NCBI GenBank assembly: GCA_033964015.1
Contig: CM066915.1
Coordinates: 4,823,575 to 4,887,574 of the forward strand
Origin: Scolanthus callimorphus
Taxonomy: Eukaryota > Cnidaria > Anthozoa > Actiniaria > Edwardsiidae
Reading direction: 5' to 3'
Length of the DNA stretch: 64,000 nucleotides
Shown here: positions 43,760 to 56,139 of the stretch, in pieces
Numbering within the stretch: the stretch's first letter is position 1
Layout: each line of letters opens with the position of its first letter
Position numbers and translations under genes: made by a program
Notes under the pieces: generated by a model
The model's input: the letters and a program-made list of their open reading frames with translations, nothing else
What the model was told of the DNA's origin: nothing
Database searches by the model: none

Positions 43760-45955
43760 AGTAATGGCATCGCCTCGCCCCGTTGGACTAAACTTTATCT
43801 GTATTTCTGTTTTTAACTCCACATTTATTGGAACCTAATGCTTATGTATTTTATATACACGGTACCTAACCACCTTTTGGGTTTCCCCTCCTCTTCGGGG
43901 GAAACATATATTATCCCACTCGAAACCCACGGGAACATTACAAGCAATGGGTAATTGCAAAACGTTTTACCTTTTTGAGTAATGACCAATGAGCGGGTGA
44001 TGACATTCTGGAAAAGAAAAAGTAAACAGAAAAAGTATTACGTAGAATTTCACAAATTACTATCAGTACGAGGACAACCATGTCAGTGAGAAACGTGAGA
44101 AATTATAATTTGTTAGTGAATGCACAGGATGTTTGCTGCAGAACTCAACAGCTGCCTGCCCGCCTGCCTTAAAACCGATTTGCATTGAAACCGAAAAAGC
44201 AACCCATTTTAGCATTAGAACACAACATTCTATTACTTTATCGGCGCAATAGAGCACGCGTTGATATTTTAAGCTACAAGTTTTTTGACTTACTTGATTT
44301 TCCTTCTGTTCTTGGAATTGACTGTAAAATAGGGAAAGTAAACAAACATCACATTTTGTTTTTAACTTTGTTTTGTATTCGAGCTCAACTCGCGTTACGT
44401 GTTTTAAATGGAATTGTGGTATATACCCTGTATATATCGAGGCCGTTTCGCGTCGCTGGTATGACGGGCAAAACAAACAACAACGCGAAATACCAGATCC
44501 GCGAACGGCCTTTATAAAAGTAAAATGACTGACAGAAAGAAACCTCTCACTATTTTAGGATATGAGGAGGATTTACAATTTATTTGTCCATCTAGGTATT
44601 TTTTCCCTCGCGCAAACGACAGTGAAAATGTCGAGACGAAAACCAAGCGTCGCGTTTGATTCAACTAAGATTGTTATGATACCCCCGCCCCCCTTGGGGG
44701 ACTCAGCTTTCAGGGGATCGTGTTCTGTCGTGTTCTCTTCTAGCGGACTGGAGTTTAAGAACCTGATAGGCTAAATTGTGCATCCAAACCCCCTTGCTTT
44801 CCATAAATCAAACAATATAATATTCTAGGTTCTAATATAAGGTTCTTCTACATGCGGTTTTATGAATTATGATCAGACTTACTCGAATTCCTGCTCCTGT
44901 GGGTAGTAAACGGTTGCGTTACGCTGGTAGTCTTCGACCTCGGTGGTGAGGGTTTTGCTGATGAAGCAATGGAAAATTTAGAATAACTGGGTAAATGGAA
45001 TAGCTCTTGAAGGACTTCTGGTATGAGGGAAGTCATTTTAAAATCCTCCCTCCTTTCCCCGCCACGCCCGACAGTGATATACACAGCCTATAGGCCTACA
45101 AGCACGGGACTGCAAATTTTTGGGGTAATTTTTGTACAACTGGCATTCATGAGCTTGACCTGTATAGATTTACGAAAGCCTGCTTATGCCCGAGGATGTG
45201 ATTGCAACTTTTAAAAATAATGCGTACGCCCCTGTCCGGGAATGCAACATTAAGCTGAACACATTCAACCGTTAAACAAATGAAACTTACTTCTCTTCGC
45301 TGGGGACTTGTACTGTGAACTCGAACTCTGTTACAATAAAGCACAATTTATTATTTGATTCGTATCATATCTTGTGGAGCTGCAGTATATATGAGGGCAT
45401 CCAACGAAACAATGGTCATATTTTGTGCCATTCAAAACATTCAGGAGATTTTATACAGTATCTACAAATAAAAATTCAACAGTTAAAAAGTCTCAAATTC
45501 TGAAGCAAAAATGTCAGCTCTCGTAGCGTCATCCGAACAGATCAGTAATTTTTACCGAAAATGATAGTTGGGTTTTCGGGGCCATGTGCTAACTTCAGTT
45601 TTCATTGAACAGGGTTGTTTGGGAAGGGAAAGGGGGCGATAGATTGGAGAAGGGAGGTAGTGTTGTATGTGAGGTGGAGGGAGGAAGGGAGCAAGAGAAG
45701 GAAGATGGCGGGATGGAAGAAGACATTAAAGGCTGAGAGGGTCGAGATAGAGGAAGTGAGGGAAGATGGATGGAGAGAAGAGGCGCCAACTTATGCAGAA
45801 CTTTGTATTGGGTGAATAAAATAGAGTAAAATTGACTTGACTTGACATCTATGAGAGTATATTTTTTTTACCTTTTGCCCCAGGATTCAAATTTGAACTT
45901 TGTATATTCTGTCAAAGAAAAAAGAAACATTAATTGTCAAGGTTAGAACATTTAG
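43760..45955. other. Non-coding stretch
   Basis: I see no supported gene. Short frames at 44185-44517 and 44562-44774 lack recognisable domains. At 44684-44702 a CCCCCGCCCCCCTTGGGGG segment resembles an end of the CTCGTCGGGAA family. A purine-rich tract lies at 45615-45800. Confidence 0.4.
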
Positions 45956-45959
45956 CAAA

Positions 45960-47010
45960 CGATCAGAGAATATAAACAAATGATTGCTGGTATAGGAGTG
46001 TCTTTACCCGAAATAAAAGAAACACGAGATTACAATCTCGACATCATCTATGCTTTTGTTCTTAGTCTTTTCACCAGCTTGAATAGCGGCTCAGAAAAGA
46101 GGATGAAATCTGAGAAAAAATGCACATCTCCTTTCTGTGGCCTTCCCGCTAGCTCTCTCGTTAAAGGCAGACAAAGGGAGTTTCTCTCGTGACAGAACAA
46201 GGGAAACAAGCATCTTAAGTTAGCCCGCGGCCGTTTCCAGCAAACATTGAATTAATGCTGCGGTTTAGTTTGCATTAGCGTTTGTTTCGGATAAAATAAC
46301 ACTGTTTCGACCTGTATCGCTTCGAAAGCACAACAATCATTTGGACTATTATACTTACAAGTCGTCACTTTTATCTTTGCAAACTACTTGTCAACACCAT
46401 TTGACAGCTATACATTCTGATTATCTGTTTTTGTCCTGATTACGAATGGAATAAAGTTACAGCATTTTGTGTCAGTGACAAACCCAGACGGAAATGGGCA
46501 ATTTGAAGGTACGTGCCTCCTGACATCCTAAAAGGTATTCAAGTTAATAGTGCTGGGAAGGATGCTAGGCTGCGAGACTTGTGCAAAATATGCCAGTGCA
46601 AGTGTTTTCCCACCTACCGGTTTGTCTTCCAGTTTTCCGTCCTGCATATTTTCTCGATGGACTTAATATTTTCTTTGAGAGATAGACATTGTAGAAAAAG
46701 TGATCTTCCGAATGGAAATTGGAGACTTTTGCGTACCAGTCATTGTGACGTATTGAGCTCGCTGGAACTGGGAAAACAAGATGTTCGATCGCGCGCGCAA
46801 AACAATCTCCAACCAAAAGTTGTCGTTTTTCACAACCCCTCCCGGCCAAAACCATAATTGGAATCATTTACCTTATCAGAAAGTGACAGGAGATCCTCTT
46901 TTGATAAGAATTTCGGCAAATGTAGCAAGAAAACTGTGAAGTTTTGAATGAAAACTTGCAGGAATCACAGAGACTCGAGTTCTCGATCTGTCCGCCATTG
47001 ACTTGGGCTT
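45960..47010. repeat. Duplicated block, partner of about 56140-57570
   Basis: Shared segments in the same order include GAAACACGAGATTA, TTGAATAGCGGCTCA, GGCAGACAAA, TTAGCCCGCGGYCGTTTCCA, AATGCTGCGGTTTAGTTTGC (GTTGCGG in the other copy), AAGGTATTCAAGTTAATAGT and CACCTACCGGTTTGTCTT. No open frame is conserved between the copies, so it is probably non-coding or an intron. Confidence 0.8.
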
Positions 47011-47339
47011 GGTAACCACGCTAAAATACCCACACTACCCTGCGCGCGACTCGACCCAGTCCTTCCATAAGTGCATTCAGCAAAAACGAAAATTCAATGA
47101 TATAAATATAACACCTTAGACACGAAAAAAGGAAACATTCGTGACTATTTTACTATACTAAAATTTGTTTTAATTGCTGTCATTCTAGAAGTCTTTGAAT
47201 GTATACTTCTCAAAATTACGAAAACACGGCAATGCTATTATAGTTTTCTATACAGCTCCGTTGTCCTGTGAAATGAATCGATAGCAAAAGAAAATAGAGC
47301 AGTTCAACATTCGCCACGGTAATATTTGGGAAACGCTGC

Positions 47340-48040
47340 CAATGACGGCACATCATTATGTGTTTGCTAGTCGATACACGGACATGTGATCAGCGCGTGG
47401 ACATTCGATCCTTATTTTGAGATACACGGCACGTGATCAGCACGTGGCGACAAACATTTCTTCTTTTGCTAGAAGCACTGCGGCACGAGATCGGCACGTG
47501 ATCAGTACGTGACGACAAGCATCTTCTTGACGCACTGCGGCACGAGATCGGCACGTGGACAAACATTTCTTTTGCTAGATACATGGATAAGCGATCAGTG
47601 CGTATCTTTTTAGATACATGTCGACGTGGATATAGTTCTTGCTGAGTGACTCGCCAACTATTTGCGGATGGCAGGGGTAAAAATTGGAACGCATGCTCAA
47701 TTCCAGAAAAGTTAGCTTGTCCATTGTTGAACCCGGAGCTCCTCGGCTCGTTCATCTAGCTCTGGTGACAGCCATTGACGCATGCGCGAGATTTGATACC
47801 GAGCCATTGAGAGAAACAACTTTCTGCGCATGCTCCAGCGTTCAAAATCAGACAATCAGAATCAGCGAAGGCCCTCAAATGAATGTCCAAGAGCCTCTTC
47901 TGCGCGCAGACGAGCCGGGGAGCTCTGGGTACGAGAATGTGAGCTTGTCACTGAGTAAAGACTCTCGAAAGGGTTTGTCTACAAAAAATAAATACAACTT
48001 TCACAAACTCACGCCGTGTTAGACCATTCGGCAGACCTCT
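47340..48040. repeat. Third, partial copy of the segmental-duplication unit
   Basis: Begins with TATGTGTTTGCTAG..ATACACGGACATG, the last codons of the secreted-domain exon (compare 60940-60969). It follows the duplication through the GATCAGCGCGTGGACA and GATCGGCACGTGG segments to a CAGAGCTCC-family MITE (about 47726-47939) and AAACTCACGCCGTGTT. The exon body itself is missing. The LINE 3' end abuts it at 48041. Confidence 0.85.
47726..47939. mobile_element. MITE, CAGAGCTCC family
   Basis: Left end AACCCGGAGCTCCTCGGCTC, right end GAGCTCTGGGTACGAGAATG. Interior CATTGACGCATGCGCGAGAT, CCATTGAGAGAAACAAC and AATCAGCGAAGGCCCTCAAA are typical of the family. Confidence 0.8.
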
Positions 48041-48302
48041 GAGTCTTAATAATAATAATAAGAGAATTATACAGCGCCTTTTCTCATACGGATCCAGAGC
48101 GCTTTACAATATTAAAAGTTAAAAAGTTACATACTTTAAATAAATAATACTATGAATAATAACAGAACAAATTACATTTTAATGCTAAAAGAATTAAAAA
48201 CTAAAAGTTAAAAAATACGCTATATACTGCATTATATTATTCTGAGCTCATTTTTATCTGTTTATATTTAAAAATATACAATGAATGATCGATGATAAAA
48301 AG

Positions 48303-49384
48303 TTACAAATGGAATGCGCGCTTAAAAAGAAATGTCTTCAATTTTGTTTTGAATTCACTAAGGTCATTGCATACGCGCATCTCAAGCGGCAAAGAATTCC
48401 AAAGCCTTGGGGCATGGACTGAGAAGGCTCTAGCGCCATAGGTCTCAAGGTTATACCTAGGCTGTACCAACAAAGTCTTCCCTGCAGAGCGTAGAGTCCT
48501 AGTTGGTTTGTGGAGAGCAAGTAGATCAGATAGATAGGCAGGGGCTAAACCATTGATGACTTTGAAGGCTAAGAGAAGTTGCTTGAAGTCAATTCGATCT
48601 TTCACTGGAAGCCAGTGGAGATCACGAAGAATGGGGGAAATATGGTCATATTTCCTTGTCCCAGTCAGAAGGCGAGCAGCGGAATTCTGGACGCGTTGCA
48701 ACTTGTCTAGTTGTTCGTGTTTTAGGCCGGAAAAAAGTGAGTTGCAATGTTCGAGCTTAGAGCTAATAAAAGCGTGTATCAAAATTTCACAATGAGAATG
48801 TGAAATAAATTTTCTGATCTTTGAAATGTTACTGAGATGAAAAAAGGCGGATTTGCAGGTTTCCTTCACATGTCTCTCCATTGTCATAAATTCATCAAGC
48901 CAGACTCCTATGTTCTTAGCGTGTTTTTGCGATTTTAATGGAGTCAGGGTTGACGAAAATTGAGTCGAGACCAGGACTTGATCGATGGCGTGCATTGAAG
49001 ACTAGTAACTCCGTTTTGTCAGTATTGATGCGCAGTTTGTTGGCCTCCATCCACGCAACAATATCGTTTATGCATGATTCAATGCGCATTTTTGCCCGTA
49101 GAGGTTCTCTAGGGTCTGATGGATCGAATGGCAAGTAGAGCTGTATATCATCTGCATAAAAATGAAACTTTAAACCACGTTTTTCTATTATTCCAGCTAA
49201 AGGTGCAGTGTACATGGAATACAGAATTGGACCTAACACTGACCCCTGGGGAACTCCACAGAGCAACTCTCGGCTACTTGAGCGATCATTGCCAATTCTG
49301 ACAAATTGAGATCGATTAGAAATATATGACTTCAGCCACAAGAGCGCCTTCCCAACTACCACTGCGGGATGAGCTTTGAATATC
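48303..49384 (-). pseudogene. LINE reverse transcriptase, C-terminal part
   Basis: Resumes with KALLWLKSYISNRSQFVRIG, then CGVPQGSVLGPILYSMY and the catalytic FHFYADDIQLYL (YADD near 49147-49158). A frameshift near 48950 leads to the C-terminal frame with KLEHCNSLFSGL, LQRVQNSAARLLTG, LHWLPV, PRLWNSLPLEMR and FKTKLKTFLFKRAF, typical of CR1/L2-clade enzymes. It copies the element RNA at the nicked target. Confidence 0.9.
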
Positions 49385-51375
49385 GTACGACGTTCTAGAA
49401 TAAACCTAGAAGATTCTGCGATAAAAAGGACAAGAGATCGTGCGATTTTCCACGATAATCTTAGATAACGAGGTGTGAAATTTCACGGTAAATTTGCGCT
49501 TAGGATCTTCTACGATCTCATGCGATATCCGACTAAGGCAGAGGCCGGTGAATTGCACTTTGGATCTCATGCGATTTCGTAGAATATCACATTTACACAA
49601 ACAGCACTGTCCTTACGTAATTTGCTACGATTTTCCACGATATGAATCAGTGCGATCTTCTAGAAATTTCTGGAAGATGTTTCATGATATTGTGATATTG
49701 CCTTACTAATTCTTTATAACAGTATCACAAACAATGAACAATTGATATTATGTAACATTTTCCTAAATGCATACACTAGCTTTCTGTGGAATTTGTCTAA
49801 ATTATTAGTTACTTTATTAGACTAAGTGTGTATCTCTATCAAGCGAATACGATCTGTGTTGCTGTGTTTATTCGATCTTGTAGCGGGCGCTATTTCAAAA
49901 TTATTATACTCGTGAGTCCTTCTAAATTCAAATCAGAGTCGTAAAGTTTCATACTTTAATATCTACACCGGAGAGTGCGGGCATCTTTTAGTTGCTACCT
50001 CTGCGTTGTGAAATAAGTAGAAACCCGAGATAATAACAATAACAACTAAGGAATTTCGTATCAAAAATATATAGGCTTGTGATCGATTACAAACCATAGT
50101 TTACTGGTACGTACGAACCATAATTTTACTGGTCAACGCTCTACAAATTTTATTAATCAATAGCACGGGGTGTACAGCGGGAAACCAGAGTGTATGACCC
50201 GGAGTTTATCTAACAAAGTCTTTAAGGTAAATTTTCTCGTTATACTTTACAAAACAAAGTAAATTGCAAAAGGCCAGATCAACGGCCGCTCGCGTAAATG
50301 CCCACCGATCGAACTAGTTAATTATAGCTGCGGAGGCCGATACATCGCCGCTGTGGTTCGATTAAATCGTGAATCGACCCGTTGATCCGAAGGAAATAAA
50401 GTGAGGGAATAAAGTAATTGTCTCGATCTTGATTGAGCTCCGACAGCCCTCGCCATGATAATATATTTCTTGTGTAACAGAAGGATTAACTATAGAAACG
50501 CCCCGCGAGTAAAAGCTACAGTGATGATACTATAGGCATTTGAACTCACCTTCCGCTTATCCATTTCAGTTATCCTCGCTGAAATCTTTCTAGGACTTCT
50601 AGCATATTTCAGGAATATGGCAGTAGGAATGTCCACCATAATACAGAAATCAGAATATGTAACGAAGATTGTAATACCAGAAACGAAGCCAAGAGAGCGG
50701 GGACCTGAACTACGCGATCCGTACACCACGCTTCTAACGTCTGGTGGTTAATGGTTAATGGCGCCTCTCTTTCAAAAAGTGCGAGTTAACCACTCAGATG
50801 CGAGGAACACTAGACACCAGACACTCGCTCAACAATAAGAACAAAGGCGCGATTTTGAGAGGCACGGCAATTCCGTGTGTTAAGTTAAACTTAAATCGAC
50901 AAAATTGAATAATTGTACCTTTTTTCCCTGTTCTAACATTGACATTAAAACCAAAGGAGTTTACATGGATAAATTAAAACCCCTGATCGAAATCTTGCAA
51001 CTTGTTTTGATTATTCAACAACATCGCATCAAATCCAACGCTACGAGTTGAACCGATATCACGTCCTCTTCATAATTCCTCTATATCGCATAAAATCCAA
51101 AGCTATAATCAAAACATCAAATCGAACTGGTCGCATTATTTTTGCATTGACACTAAATCGCATTTAATCCAAGTCTGTGTTACTTGATCGCACAAAATCC
51201 TTCAAAATCCAATAAGGCGAAAAGGTGTTCAATAAAGTTATGCGATTTAACTGGATTTTGTGGCATGGTGATTTCACACTTTCATCGCCATGTTCGATCA
51301 AGTGAGATTTTCTAGAACATCGAACGATATCATAGAACATCGCAGATGCATGCGATTTCAGCTCGCACGGGTATT
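49385..51375. mobile_element. DNA element of about 2 kb inserted in the LINE RT, with TGCGAT sub-terminal repeats
   Basis: The flanking LINE RT frames join across this segment. Both outer 350-bp zones are full of TGCGATTT/AAATCGCA-type motifs in both orientations (for example 49440-49620 and 51020-51360), plus TTCTAGAA-type motifs. Candidate ends share GAGCT: GATGAGCTTTGAATATCGTA at one side and the minus-strand GCGAGCTGAAATCGCATGC at the other. The TIR is weak and the target duplication is not resolved. The middle has one exon-like piece and no transposase, so it is probably non-autonomous. Confidence 0.7.
50550..50729 (-). other. Exon-like piece inside the DNA element
   Basis: An open minus-strand stretch reads GFVSGITIFVTYSDFCIMVD and then ARSPRKISARITEMDKRK, ending at AAG|GTGAGT, a strong donor (complement at 50544-50549). 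No domain is recognised. It could be a captured host exon or a leftover of a larger element gene. The first 30 residues are hydrophobic. Confidence 0.3.
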
Positions 51376-51835
51376 CCATAGCAGTGCTCGAGACGGTTTA
51401 AAAGAATGGTGTGATCTACCGTATCAAATGCCGCAGATAGATCAAGCAACACAAGGGCAACACAGTTCTTACCATCAATAGCTCGTAGGATGTCGTTGTG
51501 TATGCGGGTTAGGGCTGTTTCGGTGCTGTGACCTTCTTTATATGCCGATTGGAATTTCTCAAGTGAACCATTATTATTAAGATGATCAACCAAGCGCACA
51601 GCTACAACTTTTTCTATTGCTTTTGATAGAAATTTTAAATTCGATACGGGCCTGTAGTTTTTGTCTTCTTCATGATCAAGAGATGTTTTTTGAGAAGTGG
51701 GTCAAGAAGGGCCTTCTTGAAAGACAAGGGAACAGTAGCGACCGCAAGAGACAAGTTGACTAGTTTAGTGATAATAGGAAGAAGGACAGCAAAGCAGTCC
51801 CTCATTAAGGAACCAGGATCGGGTCTAACGCGCAT
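51376..51835 (-). pseudogene. LINE reverse transcriptase, N-terminal part
   Basis: Two frames (51835-51635 and 51599-51376) carry VPLSFKKALLDPLLKK, TGPYRI and then GSLEKFQSAYKEGHSTETAL and VALVLLDLSAAFDTVDH, the first catalytic Asp block of non-LTR RTs. The sequence is cut after HCYGIPV by the DNA element at 49385-51375. Confidence 0.85.
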
Positions 51836-51899
51836 GATTTTCCATACGATGACTTCAAAAGAGAGGAGAGTTCTTGCGTTGTCGTAGCAGAAAACTCAC

Positions 51900-53196
51900 C
51901 TAGTTGAGTGTTGAAACATTTATCTTCAGAAAATATTGGCATGGCGAAGATGGGAAACTGTCACGAATTGTTTTAACTTTACTATCAAAAAAGTTTACGA
52001 ACCTATCGGCTAGCTCGCGGGAATTACCATGTGATGGTAATTTCTTTGGGGCTTTCGTATTCAACATCTTCCCTATTGACGAGAATAGAACCCGTTGGTT
52101 TTTCGAGTTTTCTTGGATTGTGTCAGAGTAAAATGACATCTTGGAATGGTAGATGAGTGAATTGACACAAATGCATTGATCTACATATAACTCGCGATGA
52201 ACCGTAAGTTTAGTTTTTCGCCACCTACGTTCAAGCTTTCTTCGCTCAGCTTTCGCCTCCCTGATCTCATCCGAGTACCAGGGCGCAGCTGGTCGGATAG
52301 TGACCGTTTTCCTGACAAGAGGCGCATGAGCATCAAGTAAACTAGATAGCGTCTCTTCATAGCAGTCTGCTAGTTGAGATATGTCATCAAACTGTTTATT
52401 GAGTAGGTCTGATTTTTTTATATCTTGTAAAAAGCTATCCTTGTCAAGTGAACGCAGTTTTCGACAGTCTATTTCAATTTTCTCAAAACTTGGTTTCTTT
52501 AGACAGGTCGAAACCCAGTGCACAGCAGAATGATCTGAAATTGCCGGGTCATCGACTCTTAGGTCCTTTATGAAATCTTCACTGTTTCTGGTTATGACCA
52601 GATCGAGAGTGTGCCCGATTTTTATGGGTTGCGCCATGTTGTTTTAAGTTAAAAGCATCGAGGAGATTTTGGAAACGAGCAGCTGAACGATCTTTCTCAT
52701 TGTCCAAATGGAAATTGAAATCACCTGTAATCACCAGGGAACCGGGAGATGTGGCCACTCTTTCAAGAAAAGAGCTGAATTCAGTCAAAAACTGGGGAAC
52801 ATTTAATCCATTTTTCTTTGAGAGAGGAGGGCGGTACACGACTATCATCCTTAAACGATGTGAGATGTAGCTGACGTGACAGTCAGTGAACTCAAAAGAT
52901 GGGTAAGAAATATCGGATGAAAGCTTTCTCAGTTTAAAGCGCTTTTTGTAGAGAAGCGCAACCCCTCCTCCCTTCGACCCGGTTCGGGGTAAATGGTGAA
53001 GAAAGAATCCAGAAGGGCATATATCAATCACTGTCATTTGAGCAGAAATATCATCCTTGAGCCAAGTCTCAGTAATAGCCAGAATGTCAATAGAATTGTC
53101 AACGACAAAGTCTTTGACGATAAAAGACTTGTTTTTAACTGACCTTGCATTCAAAAGCCACATGTTCGCAGCCCCGGATTGATCATGAATAACCAT
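51900..53196 (-). pseudogene. LINE AP endonuclease and linker region
   Basis: Frame 53196-52579 has the exonuclease/endonuclease/phosphatase fold signatures: WLLNARSVKNK, ILAITETWLKDD (metal-binding Glu), GGGVALLYKK, MIVVYRPP and VITGDFNFHLDN (catalytic GDFN). A one-base shift near 52620 moves to frame 52637-51900, which has TLDLVITR and VDDPAISDHSAVHW, the final SDH block. A basic linker follows. This enzyme nicks target DNA to prime reverse transcription. Metal-binding and catalytic residues are visible; only the frame is broken. Confidence 0.85.
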
Positions 53197-53771
53197 TGGG
53201 CTTCTTTTGATTGTAAGCAGGTTTGAAGTACTCCGGTTACGATTGGTAAAGCAGATTGGCTTGTCAACACGATTAGAGATGCGGGTTGGAATAGCAACCG
53301 AGAGATTTGTGTGTGGGCAATTGGATTTTCAACAACGGTATGATTGGCAGTTGTTGTAAAAGGTAGATTGTAGTAATAAGGGAAAGAGGATTGGACCAAC
53401 CAAGGAAAAATCGCAGGGTAGCGGCTAATTCTCCCTGTTAGGGCATAACCGGTAGAAATATCACTGGGCCCAGGATTCTGGCTTACATCACCAGACAGGA
53501 GAATCAAATTGGCTGCTAGCATTGAAGCTTGCAGCAAATAAAGACCGGAGTAGACCTTAGTAGACCTGCCGCAAGAAAGAGCATAAGATTTCCAGAGTGA
53601 ACGCTTATTAAAAACTGAATGGTCATTTTTCACTACCGTCATTACATGAGATACATGATGGCACAATTTTCCACAGTGAAGTTTGTATGAGCCATTAAAC
53701 ATCAGACACAGGATGAGGATTACTACCAAATGTTCACAAAAATTTGCCTTGCACCACCTGAAACCCATCAT
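53151..53771 (-). CDS. LINE 5' ORF segment with membrane-like N-terminus and 2A-like motif
   Basis: 206 codons. Residues 14-26 are hydrophobic (HLVVILILCLMFN) and could be a signal or membrane segment. Residues 94-102 are GDVSQNPGP (53466-53492), matching the 2A ribosome-skipping pattern DxExNPGP except Ser for the central Glu. 2A-like sequences are known near the N-terminus of ORFs in some CR1-like and other non-LTR elements. The frame passes into the endonuclease frame through a shift near 53190, so in the intact ancestor it was probably the N-terminus of ORF2. A membrane function is only suggested by hydrophobicity. Confidence 0.65.
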   Translation of the reverse strand: MMGFRWCKANFCEHLVVILILCLMFNGSYKLHCGKLCHHVSHVMTVVKNDHSVFNKRSLWKSYALSCGRSTKVYSGLYLLQASMLAANLILLSGDVSQNPGPSDISTGYALTGRISRYPAIFPWLVQSSFPYYYNLPFTTTANHTVVENPIAHTQISRLLFQPASLIVLTSQSALPIVTGVLQTCLQSKEAQWLFMINPGLRTCGF

Positions 53772-53790
53772 GTATGTGTCCTCTTAACAT

Positions 53791-55140
53791 TTAATGAATA
53801 AATTCAAATATTGTTTTGTAATCTACACTCTAGTATTGTTTTATTATGGTATTTCCCACTATATTATTTTCCCTTTCAAATTTTTATTTTATTTTAGTTT
53901 AAAAATATTCTGATAAATTATTAATTTAATCTGCCCAATTTATTTGTTTACTTTTTAAATTTACTACATTTCATTTAATTTAATTTAATAGAGGACTTAC
54001 TTTGTAATTATTTTATTTAGGTGTTCACTATTGGAATAGAAGAAATTGAAGAAAAAGGTTAGAATTAATTCAAAAATTGCATAAAAAGTTTCAAAATTGA
54101 TTAAAATGTATAATAAAAATTAAAAATTAAAAATTTATTTAAACTATAACCAGGGGTGATCACCAGGTGAAAATATGTCCCGCGGGTCGTCCCGAGAAAC
54201 GGGCGCGGAAGAAACAAGAGTGGACAAAGACAATGCAAATGATATGCAAATTCAGAGAAGTTGAAAGTTTATGGACGATTGACTTTGCTGAAAACCAACT
54301 ACGAAAGAAAAATCTATGTTGGTAAACCAAGAAAATAAATAAAACGCGGAAAAGGAAGTAGACTCCAGTCAAGACTTTTCCGATCAGGACTCCAATCAAG
54401 GGGAAGCAAAATAGAAAGCAAGAGATACTGATTCGGAAACAGCGAATAATTATAGACTTTTAACAGTTTATAAATGTTGGCGGGAAAGTAGATAATAGGA
54501 CGCCAATGCCTGGACCCAATATTAAGTCGGAGTATAAGATGAAGTAGATACCACAAAATATGATACAAAAATTAAATATTACCAAAGACTGGTGGGCTGT
54601 CAAGTTAATAAGTAGATGTCTTTATCACAAACTCTTCTTTGCTCTTCTTTGCTTGATTCACTCTTGGGTTGACGGTAGAAGCTTGAAGCTTGAAAGATCG
54701 GCTAAATCCGCGGAAGAACTCCGTAGCTGGTCTCACGATTGATTAGCTGCACGATATAGTTGATTTTAAGCACAGGCGATCCAAGCTCTAATCATGTGGG
54801 GGAACTGAGATAAGTGTACCCTGGAAACCAGAGGCTCGAGGTCCAAAGACGCGAGAAAATTTTAGGCAAGGTCGAGCGCAGCGAGACTTAGAGTCTTGCC
54901 GCTGGCCAAAAGATGACGGGCTCTGGGTACGAGATTGGGGGACAATAGGATGTTTTACTTTTACTCACAATTCACCACACTTTATAACGTTGCAGTGCTA
55001 CTTATTTTGCTGCAAACCGTATCTTTTTGTTCTGCAATCATATACTGTCACATATTCACCCTTATATTATATTGAACTAATCACTTCTGTCGCTCGATGA
55101 AAACGGCACAATCTATACAAAAAATCGCGTCAGTTCCTCC
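53791..55140. other. AT-rich non-coding stretch
   Basis: 53,790-54,150 is very AT-rich with no signal I can name. A GGGCTCTGGGTACGAGATTG piece near 54910-54935 is a solo MITE end of the CAGAGCTCC family. No supported gene. Confidence 0.4.
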
Positions 55141-55149
55141 CTTGTGCCC

Positions 55150-56110
55150 AGGGGCTTAACCAGTATTCAGGGGCTTAACCAGGGGGGGGGGGGGGGGGGG
55201 GGGGGGGGGTGGTCGCGGTCCCCCTCTCTTGGGAGATTTTACCGTGCATTTACTGTAGTATTTGCTAAAGGAAAATTGAACATTTTCGTCCAATGTTTTC
55301 ACTATCCGGCCCCCTCTTTCTATATTCCTGAATCCACCTCTGCACCGGGGTTTTCAGAAAAATGTCATCGGGTGAGACAATTTCTTGCGTGTCATTTTTC
55401 AAACGTTCCGACAATTTCTTCTATGAGTGCTGTTTGAGTATATTGCAATAATTTGAGCGATTTGGAGTATTAAAAACTGTGGCAATTTGTAATATACCCT
55501 CTGTCGCAATTTGTTATAAACAACTAGACCAAGTATTACAATACGTGCCTCCGTTTAAAAGATAAGGATAGGCAACAGTTTCATGATATTCGTCACGCAC
55601 CACTTGCGTGGTATTATTTAACAACCTCGGGTTAGGTCTACCTTTTTATACTTTCTCGCATAAGTGCGTGCGCGATCCCTAATGCTTTCAATGTTATATT
55701 CACTAGGCCAATTAGCTCACGGAATCGCTTGAGTAATTATACTAAGGAAACATAATGGATCCCACAATGAGTGCAGCTAGCCAGATACACTACGCATTTA
55801 GATACGCAAGTTGCTCTAGACAAACGTTGTAGGTGCGCTCATCAGCAAGTCAAAGGCGCCGAAGACCTATGTACTTTCGATGGCACAAGTGCGCAACAAT
55901 ATGTCGGTATATCTCAACAAAGCAGGGCAGCGCTAACATCGCCTAAACCACACACCGCTTCCATGCAGTCCCGTTATTTCATTCGAAAATACAGATTACC
56001 AAAAACTGTTAGATAACAGGGAAGTGGGGTGACTGGGAGCTCGCCGCCTCGCAGGGAAGGCTCTGGTGACATCCATTTGAGAGCCTTCGCTGATTGCATG
56101 AAATGGCGCG
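55150..56110. repeat. Fourth, partial copy of the duplication unit, with poly-G run
   Basis: After a G run at about 55182-55209 it follows 7150-7690 and 62330-63000: GGTCGCGGTCCCCCTCTCTT, TTTTCGTCCAATGTTTTCAC, TCTGCACCGGGGTTTTCAGA, GTGAGTGCAGCTAGCCAGAT-like, ATGGCACAAGTGCGCAACAA. About 350 bp (55390-55740) has no counterpart in the other copies. A MITE piece closes it. Confidence 0.8.
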
Positions 56111-56139
56111 CACGCGTACATAAAAGTAGTTTTATCTTC

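Larger units (their letters stand above)
48041..53790 (-). mobile_element. CR1/L2-like LINE, interrupted by a DNA element
   Basis: On the minus strand the order is a 5' ORF with a 2A-like motif, an AP endonuclease, a linker region, a reverse transcriptase and a C-terminal domain. A 3' UTR (48302-48041) ends in an (ATT)n tail after AAGCGCTCTGGATCC...GGCGCTGTATAAT, as in CR1-group 3' ends. Several frameshifts break it. The RT is cut between about 51375 and 49385 by a separate insertion. Confidence 0.9.

Noticed and set aside
55144..55437. Gly-rich ORF around 55.17 kb
   Set aside because: The Gly run is a poly-G tract within a dispersed repeat.
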